The notes under the pieces: model-generated
What the model was told of the DNA's origin: nothing
The model's input: only the letters and a program-made list of their open reading frames with translations
Database searches by the model: none
Made by a program: the position numbers and the translations under genes
Shown: positions 25,681 to 35,522 of the stretch, one piece after another
How the letters are laid out: each line of letters starts with the position of its first letter
How positions within the stretch are numbered: position 1 is the first letter of the stretch
From: Rhodovulum sulfidophilum
GTDB lineage: Bacteria > Pseudomonadota > Alphaproteobacteria > Rhodobacterales > Rhodobacteraceae
NCBI GenBank assembly: GCA_003241785.1
Contig: QFPW01000001.1
Coordinates: forward strand, 434,001-498,000
Length of the DNA stretch: 64,000 nucleotides
Direction of reading: 5' to 3'

Positions 25681-26484
25681 CAGGCCCAAAGCCCCGCATG
25701 TCCTGGCCATCGCCAACCAGAAGGGCGGCGTCGGCAAGACCACGACCGCGATCAATCTCGGGACCGCGCTGGCCGCGCTCGGCAAACGGGTCCTGCTGAT
25801 CGACATCGATCCCCAAGGCAACGCCTCGACCGGGCTCGGCGTGCCCGCGGCCTCCCGGGGTCTGACGGCCTATGACTTCATCGTCGCCGAGACGCCCCGC
25901 GACTTCGCCGTCGCCACGATGGTGCCGGATCTCTACATCATTCCGGCCACCGCCGATCTGAGCTCGGCGGACGTCGATCTGGTAGGTGACCCACGGCGGC
26001 TCTACAAGATACAGGATGCGCTGGCGATGGCTGGCGCGATCCCGGAGCGGCTCGACTATGTGTTGATCGATTGCCCGCCGTCGCTCAACCTGCTGACGCT
26101 GAACGCGCTGGTCGCGGCGGATTCGGTGCTTGTTCCGCTGCAATGCGAGTTCTTCGCCCTCGAAGGGCTGTCGCAGCTGATGCGCACGGTGCAGTCGGTA
26201 CGCGGATCGCTCAATCCCCGGTTGCGCATACAAGGGATTGTGTTGACCATGTATGACCGCCGCAACAACTTGTCGGGTCAGGTCGCCGCCGATGTGCGGG
26301 AGAACCTCGGGACGCTGGTTTACGAGACGGTGATCCCGCGCAACGTGCGGCTGAGCGAGGCGCCGTCGCACGCGGTGCCGGCGCTGATCTACGACTACAC
26401 ATCGAGCGGGGCGATCGCCTATCAGCGGCTGGCGGGCGAGGTTCTCGCACGGATGCGGGGCGGGCAGCAGGTCGTCGAGCCGGC

Positions 26485-26488
<4 letters not shown>
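25673..26488 (+). CDS. parA: chromosome partitioning ATPase ParA
   Basis: 271 residues from GTG 25673, with GGAG nine bases upstream; the start lies eight bases inside rsmG. The deviant Walker A motif is NQKGGVGKTTTAINLGTALA (residues 15-34), followed by LLIDIDPQGNASTGLG (A'), and YVLIDCPPSLNLLTLNALVA (Walker B). C-terminal motifs are GIVLTMYDRRNNLSGQV and VIPRNVRLSEAPSHAVPALI, typical of chromosomal ParA/Soj. It forms ATP-dependent nucleoid-bound gradients that move ParB-parS complexes. Confidence 0.97.
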
Positions 26489-27384
<896 letters not shown>

Positions 27385-27421
27385 GATGGAGGGAGGGCCC
27401 GGTGTTCCTCCCTCGACCATC
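27385..27421. terminator. hairpin between convergent parB and hemW
   Basis: GATGG-AGGGAGG pairs with CCTCCCT-(CGA bulge)-CCATC. It starts right after the parB stop and reaches the hemW stop. No long T-run. Confidence 0.55.
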
Positions 27422-28749
27422 TAAGATATTGTTAAACAAAGACTTTCCAGGATCGCGTTCAGCACCGGACGCCCTTTCGGCGTGACCCGTAGCCAGTGAT
27501 CCTCGGTTTCGACGAAGCCGTCCGCGGCGAGCGTCCGCACCGTCGCGGGGTCGAGCGGCTGTCCGGCGAGCGCCTGGAAGCGCCGGGTGTCGATCCCCTC
27601 GGTGAGCCGAAGCCCCATGAGCAGCATCTCGACCGCGCGGTCGGTCGAGCCGACCGGTTCCCGCGCCGAAAGGCCGGTGCCCCCGGTCTCGACCGCGGCG
27701 AGCCAGGCTTCGGGGCTGAGCAGCGTCTCGGTCGCCCAGCGGGTGCCGTCCAGCGTCAGCCGTCCATGCGCCCCCGGCCCGACGCCGACATAATCGCCGG
27801 CGCGCCAGTATGTGAGGTTGTGCCGGCCCTCGGCGCCCGGCGCGGCGTGGTTCGAGGTCTCGTAGGCGGGCAGCCCGGCGGCGGCGCAGATCTCCTGCGT
27901 CGCGAAATAGAGGTCCGCCGCCAGCTCCTGGTCGGGCAGGCCGCGCAGCCGGCCGCGGGCGGCGAGGTCGCCGAAGCGGGTGCCGTCCTCGATCGTCAGC
28001 TGGTAGAGCGAGAGATGGTCGGCGGCGAGGCCGATCGCTTGGGCCAGCTCGGCCTGCCAGTCGGCGAGGGACTGGCCCTGGCGGGCGTAGATGAGATCGA
28101 AGCTCACCCGGGGGAAGGTCGCGCGGGCGAGGTCGAAGGCGCTGAGCGCCTCGGCGACCGAATGCAGCCGGCCGAGCGTCCTGAGGTCGCGGTCGTTGAG
28201 CGCCTGCAGCCCCATCGAGACGCGGTTGACCCCCGCGGCGCGGTAGCCGCGGAAGCGCTCGGCCTCGACCGAGGTCGGGTTCGCCTCGAGGGTGATCTCG
28301 GCCGCGGGGTCGAGCGACCAGCGCGCGGCGATCGTGTCGATCACGGCGGCGACCGTGGCGGGCGGCATCAGGCTCGGGGTACCGCCGCCGAAGAAGACGC
28401 TCGTCACCGTCCGGCCGGGGGTCTCGGCCGCGGCGGCCTCGAGCTCGCGAACCAGCGCGTCGCGCCAGCGATCCTGATCGATCCCGGCGCGGACATGGCT
28501 GTTGAAGTCGCAATAGGGGCATTTCGCGGCGCAGAACGGCCAGTGGACATAGACGCCGAACCCCCCGGCGCGCCAGTCCTCCGCCGCGGGGTGGAGCGCC
28601 GCGGCCGCCGGTCCGTCGGGCCGCGCCGCGCCGTCGCCGGACCGGGCCCCGGCATTCGCCGCGGCCTTGGCGCCGCGGGGGCCGAGCCGGAACCGGCCGC
28701 GGCGGGCCGGGGCATCCGCGGGGGCCGGCGCGCGCGAGATCCTGATCAC
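27421..28749 (-). CDS. hemW: radical SAM heme chaperone HemW
   Basis: 442 residues from GTG 28749, with GGAG nine bases upstream. The radical SAM core has FGVYVHWPFCAAKCPYCDFN (CxxxCxxC iron-sulfur cluster), SVFFGGGTPSLMPP, RVSMGLQALNDRDLRTLGR and the C-terminal HemN domain. HemW inserts heme into target enzymes, unlike the true oxygen-independent oxidase HemN. The N-terminus carries about 65 extra Ala/Arg/Pro-rich residues before the usual start region, with no internal start codon there. It lies 16 bp after rdgB. Confidence 0.93.
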   Translation of the reverse strand: MIRISRAPAPADAPARRGRFRLGPRGAKAAANAGARSGDGAARPDGPAAAALHPAAEDWRAGGFGVYVHWPFCAAKCPYCDFNSHVRAGIDQDRWRDALVRELEAAAAETPGRTVTSVFFGGGTPSLMPPATVAAVIDTIAARWSLDPAAEITLEANPTSVEAERFRGYRAAGVNRVSMGLQALNDRDLRTLGRLHSVAEALSAFDLARATFPRVSFDLIYARQGQSLADWQAELAQAIGLAADHLSLYQLTIEDGTRFGDLAARGRLRGLPDQELAADLYFATQEICAAAGLPAYETSNHAAPGAEGRHNLTYWRAGDYVGVGPGAHGRLTLDGTRWATETLLSPEAWLAAVETGGTGLSAREPVGSTDRAVEMLLMGLRLTEGIDTRRFQALAGQPLDPATVRTLAADGFVETEDHWLRVTPKGRPVLNAILESLCLTIS

Positions 28750-28765
28750 CGGGCGGCTCCGCGGG

Positions 28766-29386
28766 TCACTTGGCCGGGGCGAGACAGGCGGCGACCAGCT
28801 TCTCGAGCGCGCGCGCCCGATGGCTGATCCGGTTCTTCTCCGCCATCTCCATCTCACCGAGCGTGATGGAATAGCCTTCGGGCTCGAAGATCGGATCGTA
28901 GCCATGGCCCTGCGCGCCGCGCATCGGCCAGACGCAGCGGCCTTCGATCCGGCCCTCGAACACCTCGTCATGGCCGTCCGGCCAGGCGAGGACCAGCGTC
29001 GAGAGGAAGCGCGCGGTGCGCGGCTCGGGCGCCCGGGCGGCCTCGAGCGCGTCGTGGGTGCGGGTCATCGCCAGCACGAAATCGCGGCCGTCCGGCGTCT
29101 CGGCCCAGTCCGCGGTGTGCACGCCCGGCGCGCCGCCGAGCGCGTCGACCGCGATGCCGCTGTCGTCGGCGAGCGCGGGCAGGCCGGTGGCGCCGGTCGC
29201 GGCATGCGCCTTGATCCGCGCGTTGCCGACGAAGGTCTCCTCGGTCTCGACCGGCTCGGGCAGGCCGAGCTCGCCCGCGGAGACCGCCTCGATCCCATAG
29301 GGCGCGAGCAGGGCGCGGATCTCCGCGAGCTTGCCCGCGTTATGGGTCGCGACGACGATCCGGGGCTCGGTCAGCCGGCGCGTCAT
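28766..29386 (-). CDS. rdgB: XTP/dITP diphosphatase (RdgB/HAM1)
   Basis: 206 residues. Family motifs include VVATHNAGKLAEIRALLAPY, ETEETFVGNARIKAHAA, ALADDSGIAVDALGGAPGVH and the C-terminal AEKNRISHRARALEKL. It removes deaminated purine triphosphates (dITP, XTP) from the nucleotide pool. The ATG overlaps the rph stop by four bases (29383-29386), so the pair is coupled. Confidence 0.97.
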   Translation of the reverse strand: MTRRLTEPRIVVATHNAGKLAEIRALLAPYGIEAVSAGELGLPEPVETEETFVGNARIKAHAATGATGLPALADDSGIAVDALGGAPGVHTADWAETPDGRDFVLAMTRTHDALEAARAPEPRTARFLSTLVLAWPDGHDEVFEGRIEGRCVWPMRGAQGHGYDPIFEPEGYSITLGEMEMAEKNRISHRARALEKLVAACLAPAK

Positions 29387-30096
29387 GCGATCGCCGCCTT
29401 CTGCGCCGCGACGAGTTCGTCGATCCCCTTCTCGGCGAGGTCGAGCAGCACGCCGAGCTCGGCGCGCGAGAAGGTGGCGCCCTCGGCGCTGCCCTGCACC
29501 TCGATCAGACCGCGCTCGCCGGTCATCACGAAATTGCCGTCGGTCCCCGCGACGCTGTCCTCGGCGTAGTCGAGGTCGAGCACCGCCTGGCCGCCGTAGA
29601 CGCCGCAGCTGACGGCGGCGACATGGGTGGTGATCGGGTCGGTCTTGATGTCGCCGGCCTTCAGGAGCTTGTTGACCGCGAGGCGCAGCGCGACCCAGCC
29701 GCCGGTGATCGAGGCGCAGCGCGTGCCGCCGTCGGCCTGGATCACGTCGCAGTCGACGGTGATCTGCCGCTCTCCGAGCGCGACGCGGTCGATGCCGGCG
29801 CGCAAGGAGCGGCCGATCAGCCGCTGGATCTCCTGCGTGCGCCCCGACTGCTTGCCCGCCGCCGCCTCGCGCCGGTTGCGCGAGGTCGTCGCGCGCGGCA
29901 GCATCCCGTATTCCGCCGTGACCCAGCCGAGGCCGGTCTTGCGCAGGAACGGGGGCACGTTCTCCTCGACGCTCGCGGTGCAGAGCACATGCGTGTCGCC
30001 CATGCGGATCAGGCAGGAGCCCTCCGCGTGCCGCGAGACACCGGTCTCGATGGTGACGGAGCGCAGCGCGTCGGTGGCGCGGCCGGAGGGACGCAT
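29383..30096 (-). CDS. rph: ribonuclease PH
   Basis: 237 residues from ATG 30096, with AAGGAGAA seven bases upstream; the frame is open further but this start matches the family (MRPSGRATDALRSVTIETGV). Other motifs are RMGDTHVLCTASVEENVPPF, GWVTAEYGMLPRATTSRNRR, RTQEIQRLIGRSLRAGID and DCDVIQADGGTRCASITGG. It is a phosphorolytic 3'-5' exonuclease trimming tRNA precursors. First gene of the rph-rdgB-hemW unit and divergent from hrcA. Confidence 0.97.
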   Translation of the reverse strand: MRPSGRATDALRSVTIETGVSRHAEGSCLIRMGDTHVLCTASVEENVPPFLRKTGLGWVTAEYGMLPRATTSRNRREAAAGKQSGRTQEIQRLIGRSLRAGIDRVALGERQITVDCDVIQADGGTRCASITGGWVALRLAVNKLLKAGDIKTDPITTHVAAVSCGVYGGQAVLDLDYAEDSVAGTDGNFVMTGERGLIEVQGSAEGATFSRAELGVLLDLAEKGIDELVAAQKAAIA

Positions 30097-30250
30097 GGCA
30101 TTCTCCTTCGAGAGGTCGTGACCCGGCTCTGGCTTGCCGGATCGGGAACGGAGCCTCATATCCCCATGGCGGGGCCGCGTCCAGCGCCGGCGGGCGCCCG
30201 CGGCCGAGCGCGGAGGCGGCGCCGGCGGGTCGAAATCGGCCCGCGACGAA

Positions 30251-30280
30251 TTGACCCCGGACCGCGTCGCCCCGTAGCTT
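30251..30280 (+). promoter_or_regulatory. candidate hrcA-grpE promoter
   Basis: TTGACC (30251-30256), 18-bp spacer, TAGCTT (30275-30280), 26 bp before the hrcA GTG. No CIRCE element is visible in the rph-hrcA gap. Confidence 0.4.
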
Positions 30281-30305
30281 GGACCGGCGCAGTCGAGGAT
30301 GCCCG

Positions 30306-31388
30306 GTGTCCGCCAGCCCACCCCAGAAGTCTCCCCTGAGCCTGATGAGCGACCGCAGCCGCGAGGTCTTCCGCCGGCTGGTCGAGGCCTATCTCGAGAC
30401 CGGCGAGCCGGTCGGCTCGCGCACCCTGTCGCGCTCGGTCTCCGAGAACGTGTCGCCGGCGACGATCCGGAACGTGATGCAGGATCTCGAGCTGCTCGGG
30501 CTGCTCGACAGCCCGCACGCCTCGGCGGGGCGGGTGCCGACCCAGATCGGGCTCCGGCTCTTCGTCGACGGCATCCTCGAGGTCGGCGACGTCGGGATCG
30601 CCGAGCGGGCCGAGATCGAGCGCGGCCTCGGGCGCAACGACGGCGACCTGCCGACGCTGCTCGACCGCGCCGGCGAGATGCTCTCGGGCCTCACCCATGG
30701 CGCGAGCCTGGTGCTGGCGCCCAAGGCCGAGGCGCCGATCCGGCACATCGAATTCGTGGCGCTCGGCCCGGACCGGGCGCTGGTCGTGCTCGTCACCGCC
30801 GATGGCCAGGTCGAGAACCGGGTCTTCGAGGCGCCGATCGGCCTCACGCCCTCGGCGATGAGGCAGGCGGCGAACTTCCTCAACGCGATCCTGCAGGGCC
30901 GGACCCTCGGCGAGATGCGCGGCGTGGTCGCCGCCGAGATCGCGCGGCGCCGCGCAGAACTCGACGCGCTGGCGGCGGATCTGGTCGAGGACGGCACCGC
31001 GGTCTGGGCGACCGACGGCGACGGCGCGCGCGACCGGCTGATCGTGCGCGGCCGCGCCAATTTGCTCGAGGGGACCGAGGACGCCGAGCAGCTCGAGCGC
31101 ATCCGCGGCCTCTTCGACGATCTCGAGCGCAAGCGCGACCTCGCGCAGCTCCTGGAGCTCACCCAGGGCGGCGACGGGGTGCGGGTCTTCATCGGGTCCG
31201 AGAACAAGCTTTTTTCACTTTCCGGTTCCTCTCTCGTGGTCTCTCCCTATATGAATGCGGACCGCAAGATCATCGGCGCGGTGGGGGTCATCGGGCCGAC
31301 GCGGCTCAACTACGGCCGGATCGTGCCGATCGTGGATTACACCGCCCAGTTGGTCGGCCGGCTGGTCTCGAGCCGGACCAAGGGCTAG
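30306..31388 (+). CDS. hrcA: heat-inducible transcriptional repressor HrcA
   Basis: 360 residues from GTG 30306, with GAGGA six bases upstream. The winged helix start is SDRSREVFRRLVEAYLETGE followed by PVGSRTLSRSVSENVSPATI and MQDLELLGLLDSPHASAGRV. The C-terminus has KLFSLSGSSLVVSPYMNADR and GAVGVIGPTRLNYGRIVPIV. HrcA binds CIRCE operators upstream of groESL in many alphaproteobacteria. No groE gene or CIRCE element was seen in this window. It forms an operon with grpE. Confidence 0.96.
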   Translation: MSASPPQKSPLSLMSDRSREVFRRLVEAYLETGEPVGSRTLSRSVSENVSPATIRNVMQDLELLGLLDSPHASAGRVPTQIGLRLFVDGILEVGDVGIAERAEIERGLGRNDGDLPTLLDRAGEMLSGLTHGASLVLAPKAEAPIRHIEFVALGPDRALVVLVTADGQVENRVFEAPIGLTPSAMRQAANFLNAILQGRTLGEMRGVVAAEIARRRAELDALAADLVEDGTAVWATDGDGARDRLIVRGRANLLEGTEDAEQLERIRGLFDDLERKRDLAQLLELTQGGDGVRVFIGSENKLFSLSGSSLVVSPYMNADRKIIGAVGVIGPTRLNYGRIVPIVDYTAQLVGRLVSSRTKG

Positions 31389-31399
31389 GACGGAAGAAG

Positions 31400-31990
31400 A
31401 TGGCGAAAGACAAGAACAAGCACGATCTCGAGGAGCAGTTCCTGGACGATCCGGAGAACCTGTTCGAGGAAGACGAGGAGGAGCCGAGCGCGGCGGCGGT
31501 CGAGGCCGACGAGAATTCCGCGCTTCGCGCCGAGATCGCCGAACTGAAGGACCGGCTGCTGCGTTCGCTCGCCGAGCAGGAGAACCTGCGCAAGCGCGCC
31601 GACCGCGAGCGCCGCGAGGCCGAGGTCTACGGCTCGACTCGCCTCGCCCGCGACCTTCTCGCCGTCCACGACAATTTCGACCGCGCGCTCGGCAATGTCA
31701 CCGACGCGGTGCGCGAGGCGGCGCCCGGGCTGATCGAGGGCATCGAGCTCACCCAGCGCGGCCTGGTCGCGGCGTTCGAGAAGCACAAGATCGTCAAGAT
31801 CAGCCCCGTGGCCGGCGACCGCTTCGACCCGAAGCTGCACCAGGCGATGTTCGAGGCCCCGGTGCCCGGCACCAAGGCCGGCGACATCATCCAGGTGATG
31901 GGCGAGGGGTTCATGATCGGCGACCGGCTGCTGCGTCCGGCGCAGGTCGGCGTCTCCTCCGGCGGCCCGGCGATCCCGCCCGTCCAGTAA
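31400..31990 (+). CDS. grpE: nucleotide exchange factor GrpE
   Basis: 196 residues. An acidic N-terminus (LEEQFLDDPENLFEEDEEEP) precedes the long dimerisation coiled coil (LRAEIAELKDRLLRSLAEQE to KRADRERREAEVYGSTRLAR) and the C-terminal beta domain (GDRFDPKLHQAMFEAPVPGT, IIQVMGEGFMIGDRLLRPAQ). It releases ADP from DnaK. GGAAG precedes the ATG, 12 bp after hrcA. dnaK-dnaJ is 5-8 kb away on the other strand. Confidence 0.97.
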   Translation: MAKDKNKHDLEEQFLDDPENLFEEDEEEPSAAAVEADENSALRAEIAELKDRLLRSLAEQENLRKRADRERREAEVYGSTRLARDLLAVHDNFDRALGNVTDAVREAAPGLIEGIELTQRGLVAAFEKHKIVKISPVAGDRFDPKLHQAMFEAPVPGTKAGDIIQVMGEGFMIGDRLLRPAQVGVSSGGPAIPPVQ

Positions 31991-32017
31991 GCGGTCCGCC
32001 CCGCCTCATGCGCCGCG

Positions 32018-32095
32018 CTGTCCCGGGCTCGACCCGGGACCTCGACCCCTTGGGTGCGACCGGCGCCTTCGGGGCCCCGGGTCAAGCCCGGGGAG
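32018..32095. repeat. intergenic palindromic repeats, family A (two copies)
   Basis: CTGTCCCGGGCTCGACCCGG (starting 32018) and an oppositely oriented GGCCCCGGGTCAAGCCCGGG (from about 32073) lie in the 169-bp gap between grpE and dedA. They share the CCCGGG-n5-CCCGGG core with copies at 11234 and 40214-40298. Confidence 0.7.
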
Positions 32096-32159
32096 GCGCC
32101 AGATGGCCGTGCCCCCGGCCGTCCAGCAGGCGCAGGGTGGGCGATTCCGCCCACCTTCC

Positions 32160-32768
32160 TCACCCCCGCCGGCGCCGGATCATCCAGGCGACCACGAGGC
32201 CGAGGATCAGGAGCGGCACCGCCACGGCCGCGACGAGGCCGAGGTGATGCCCGATCCAGGGCAGCAGCTTCGTGGCGTCGCGGCCGAAATTATAGGCGAG
32301 CACCGTCCAGAGCCCGACCCAGAGCGCCGCGCCGAGGGCGTTGGCCGCGAGAAACTTCGGCCAGGGCATGCCGGTAGTCCCGGCGACGAGCCCGTTGAGC
32401 TGCCGGAGCAGCACGATGAACCGCGCGATCACGACGATGATCGCGCCGCGGCGGCGCACGATATCCTCGGCCTTCGCGAGCGCCGCGTCGGTGATGCCGA
32501 ACCGGCGGCCGTGCTTCAGGATCACCGGACGGCCGAGCTCGCGGCCGATCATGTAGCCGATGTTGTCGCCCAGCACCGCGCCGACGAAGGCCGCGAGGGC
32601 GACGGCGATGATCGAGAGCTTGCCCGCGGCGGCGGCGGTCGCGGCGGCGATCACCGCCGTTTCGCCCGGAACCGGCGCGCCGAGCGCCTCGAGCGTCACG
32701 GTGATGAAGAGCGCGAGCGCGCCGTAGTGCTCCAGCATCTGCTCGAAATGGGCGACGAAGCCGGTCAT
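32160..32768 (-). CDS. DedA family inner-membrane protein
   Basis: 202 residues. Features are an early re-entrant motif LEALGAPVPGETAVIAAATA (Glu and Pro-Gly-Glu), GDNIGYMIGRELGRPVILKH (G-x-x-x-G-R-x-x-G) and IIVVIARFIVLLRQLNGLVA with the conserved Arg residues and amphipathic loop. It has four or five transmembrane helices. DedA-family proteins are implicated in lipid-carrier flipping and proton-dependent membrane homeostasis. Its ATG overlaps the mutS stop (32765-32768). Confidence 0.92.
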   Translation of the reverse strand: MTGFVAHFEQMLEHYGALALFITVTLEALGAPVPGETAVIAAATAAAAGKLSIIAVALAAFVGAVLGDNIGYMIGRELGRPVILKHGRRFGITDAALAKAEDIVRRRGAIIVVIARFIVLLRQLNGLVAGTTGMPWPKFLAANALGAALWVGLWTVLAYNFGRDATKLLPWIGHHLGLVAAVAVPLLILGLVVAWMIRRRRG

Positions 32769-35428
32769 GCGAGCAATCCCTTCAATTCATAGACGAGCGC
32801 GAGGGCCTCGCGCGGCGAAAGATCGTCCGGCTGCGTCGCGCGCAGGCGCGTCTCGGCCGCGGAGGGTTCAGGCGCCGCCGCCGCCGCGGCCGCCGGCGGC
32901 GGCGTCCGCGCGGCGACGCTGAAGAGCGGCAGGTCGTCGACCAGGGCCTTGGCCTTGCCGCCTGGCTCCCGGTCGCCCCGTTCCAGCGTGTCGAGCACGA
33001 CCCGGGCGCGATCGACCACCGCGCGGGGCAGGCCCGCGAGCTTCGCGACCTGCACCCCGTAGGAGCGGTCGGCCGCGCCCTCGCGCACCTCGTGCAGGAA
33101 GATGACCTCGCCCTCCCATTCGCGCACCGCGACGGTCGCGTTGCGCAGCCCGCCGAGCTTCTCGGCGAGCGCGGTCAGCTCGTGGTAATGCGTGGCGAAG
33201 AGCCCGCGGCAGCCGTTGACGTCGTGCAGATGCTCGAGCGTCGCCCAGGCGATCGAGAGCCCGTCATAGGTCGCCGTGCCCCGCCCGATCTCGTCGAGGA
33301 TGACGAGCGCGCGGGGACCGGCCTGGTTCAGGATCGCCGCGGTCTCCACCATTTCGACCATGAAGGTCGAGCGGCCGCGGGCGAGGTCGTCCGCGGCGCC
33401 GACCCGGCTGAAGAGCTGGTCCACGACGCCGATCCGCGCCCGCGCCGCAGGGACATAGGCGCCCATCTGCGCGAGGAGCGCGATCACCGCGTTCTGGCGC
33501 AGGAAGGTCGACTTGCCGGCCATGTTCGGCCCGGTCAGCAGCCAGATCGGCCGCGCCCCGGCGCCATCGGCGGAGAGATCGCAGTCGTTCGCGACGAAGG
33601 TTCCGCCCTCGCGCGCCAGCGCCAGCTCGACCACCGGATGGCGTCCGCCGACGATCTCGAAGGCGCGGCCCTCGTCGACCTCGGGCCGGGTCCAGTCGAG
33701 CGCCAGCGCGAGATCCGCGAGCGCGGCGGCGAGATCGATCTCGGCGAGCGCGCGCGCGGCCTCGGCGACCGGGCCGGAGCGGTCCAGCACCGCGCGGCGC
33801 AGATCCTCGAAGATCCGCCGCTCCAGATCGAGCGCGTGGCCGCCGGCGTTCAGGATCTTGGTCTCGATCTCGGCGAGGGCGAGCGTGGTGAACCGGACCG
33901 CGTTCGCCGTGGTCTGGCGGTGCATGAAGGTGGCGTTGAGCGGCTCGGCCAGCATCCTCGCCGCGTGGGTCGCGGGCGTCTCGATGAAATAGCCGAGCAC
34001 GTTGTTGTGCTTCACCTTCAGCGCGTTGATCCCGGCGAGCGCGACGTAGTCGGCCTGCAGGGCCGCGACCACGCCGCGGCCCTCGTCGCGCAGCCGGCGG
34101 GTCTCGTCGAGCTCGGCCTCGTAGCCCGCGGCGACGAAGCCGCCGTCGCGCAGGAGAAGCGGCGGCTCGGCGACCAGCGCGGCGTCGAGCATCCCGGCCA
34201 GCGCCTCGTGGCCGCCGAGGGCGGCGAGCGCAGCGCCGAGCACCTCCGGCAGGTCGGGCGCCGCCAGCAGGTCGCGCAGCCGGCCCGCCTCGGCGAGCGC
34301 GTCGCGGATCGCCGCGAGATCGCGCGGGCCGCCCCGGTCGAGCGCGAGCCGGGTCAGCGCGCGTTCGAGATCGGGCACCCGCCGCAGCCGCTCGCGGACC
34401 GCGCGCGCGGTCTCCGGCGCCGCGACGAAATGCGCGACCGCCGCCTGGCGGCCACGGACCGTCGGCACATGCGCGGAAGGCGCGTTCAGCCGGATCTCGA
34501 GCAGCCGCGCCCCGCCGCCGGTGACGGTGCGGTCGACCGCCGCGATGAGCGAGCCTTCGCGCCCGCCCGAGAGCGCGCGCGTCAGCTCGAGGTTGCGCCG
34601 GGTCGCCGCGTCGATCCGCATCAGCCCGGCCGCGCTTTCGCGCGCCGGCGGGCGCAGGAGCGGCAGGCGGCCCTTCTGGGTCAGTTCGAGATAGTCGAGG
34701 ATGCCGCCGAGCGCGCCGATCTCGACCCGCTCGAAGGGCGCGAATCCCTCCAGGGATCGAACCCCGTAGAGCCGCTCGATCCGCGCCTCGGCGGCGGTCG
34801 AGTCGAAGCTCGCCCGGGCGAGCGGGGTCGCGACCGCGCCCATCTCGGCGACGAGGCCGCGGAGCTCGGGCTCGAGCTGGTCGGGCAGCAGCACCTCGCT
34901 CGGCGCGATCCGCGCCAGCATCGGGCCGAGGCCGGGGCGGGGGCAGGGGGCGACGGTGACGTCGCCGGTCGAGACATCGACCCAGGCGAGCGCGCCCTCG
35001 CCCCTGATCTCGGCGAAGGCGGCGAGGAAATTGTGGCGGCGGGATTCGAGCAGGCTGTCCTCGGTCAGCGTGCCGGGGGTGACGAGCCGCGTCACCTCGC
35101 GCCGCACCACCGATTTCGACCCGCGCTTCTTCGCCTCGGAAGGATCCTCCATCTGCTCGCAGACCGCGACGCGGAAGCCCTTCCGGATCAGCGTCAGCAG
35201 ATAGCCCTCGGCCGAATGCGCCGGCACGCCGCACATCGCGATATCCTGCCCGAGATGCTGGCCGCGCTTGGTCAGCGCGATGTCGAGCGCCGCGGAGGCC
35301 GCCTCGGCGTCTTCGAAGAACATCTCGTAGAAATCGCCCATCCGGTAGAACAGAAGCGCGTCCGGATGCTCCGCCTTGATGCCGAGATACTGCGCCATCA
35401 TCGGCGAGACGGGGGTGGTGTCGGTCAC
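32765..35428 (-). CDS. mutS: DNA mismatch repair protein MutS
   Basis: 887 residues, GTG start with AGGAG upstream. The mismatch-recognition domain has the Phe-x-Glu motif in ALLFYRMGDFYEMFFEDAEA. The ATPase has Walker A GPNMAGKST (about residues 633-641), Walker B LVILDEIGRGTATYDG (about 707-722) and the His loop LFATHYHELTALAEKLGG. A Pro/Ala-rich linker (about 842-855) precedes the C-terminal tetramer helix region. All domains are intact. mutL is not in the window. Confidence 0.98.
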   Translation of the reverse strand: MTDTTPVSPMMAQYLGIKAEHPDALLFYRMGDFYEMFFEDAEAASAALDIALTKRGQHLGQDIAMCGVPAHSAEGYLLTLIRKGFRVAVCEQMEDPSEAKKRGSKSVVRREVTRLVTPGTLTEDSLLESRRHNFLAAFAEIRGEGALAWVDVSTGDVTVAPCPRPGLGPMLARIAPSEVLLPDQLEPELRGLVAEMGAVATPLARASFDSTAAEARIERLYGVRSLEGFAPFERVEIGALGGILDYLELTQKGRLPLLRPPARESAAGLMRIDAATRRNLELTRALSGGREGSLIAAVDRTVTGGGARLLEIRLNAPSAHVPTVRGRQAAVAHFVAAPETARAVRERLRRVPDLERALTRLALDRGGPRDLAAIRDALAEAGRLRDLLAAPDLPEVLGAALAALGGHEALAGMLDAALVAEPPLLLRDGGFVAAGYEAELDETRRLRDEGRGVVAALQADYVALAGINALKVKHNNVLGYFIETPATHAARMLAEPLNATFMHRQTTANAVRFTTLALAEIETKILNAGGHALDLERRIFEDLRRAVLDRSGPVAEAARALAEIDLAAALADLALALDWTRPEVDEGRAFEIVGGRHPVVELALAREGGTFVANDCDLSADGAGARPIWLLTGPNMAGKSTFLRQNAVIALLAQMGAYVPAARARIGVVDQLFSRVGAADDLARGRSTFMVEMVETAAILNQAGPRALVILDEIGRGTATYDGLSIAWATLEHLHDVNGCRGLFATHYHELTALAEKLGGLRNATVAVREWEGEVIFLHEVREGAADRSYGVQVAKLAGLPRAVVDRARVVLDTLERGDREPGGKAKALVDDLPLFSVAARTPPPAAAAAAAPEPSAAETRLRATQPDDLSPREALALVYELKGLLA

Positions 35429-35481
35429 GGAGGCTCCTGTCGGGGGGCCCGACGGTTTTATTGCCTCCGCCCGCGCCGGAA

Positions 35482-35515
35482 AAGCCGGAATCGCCCGGCC
35501 GGGCGGTTCCGGCTT
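35482..35515 (-). terminator. rho-independent terminator of the 35523 gene
   Basis: A 16-bp stem with one T-G style mismatch and a 2-nt loop (AAGCCGGAA-T-CGCCCG on the plus strand). On the minus strand it is followed by TTTTCC. It lies 8 bp past the 35523-36014 stop. Confidence 0.8.
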
Positions 35516-35522
35516 CCGAGGA

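Noticed and set aside
27421..28749. Oxygen-independent coproporphyrinogen III oxidase (HemN)
   Set aside because: The CxxxCxxC context, GGGTPS motif, length and position beside rdgB-rph fit the HemW heme chaperone, which is often misnamed HemN.
30299..31399. Plus-strand frame joined to grpE and overlapping hrcA
   Set aside because: It is the wrong frame of hrcA. grpE starts at 31400 with its own ribosome site.
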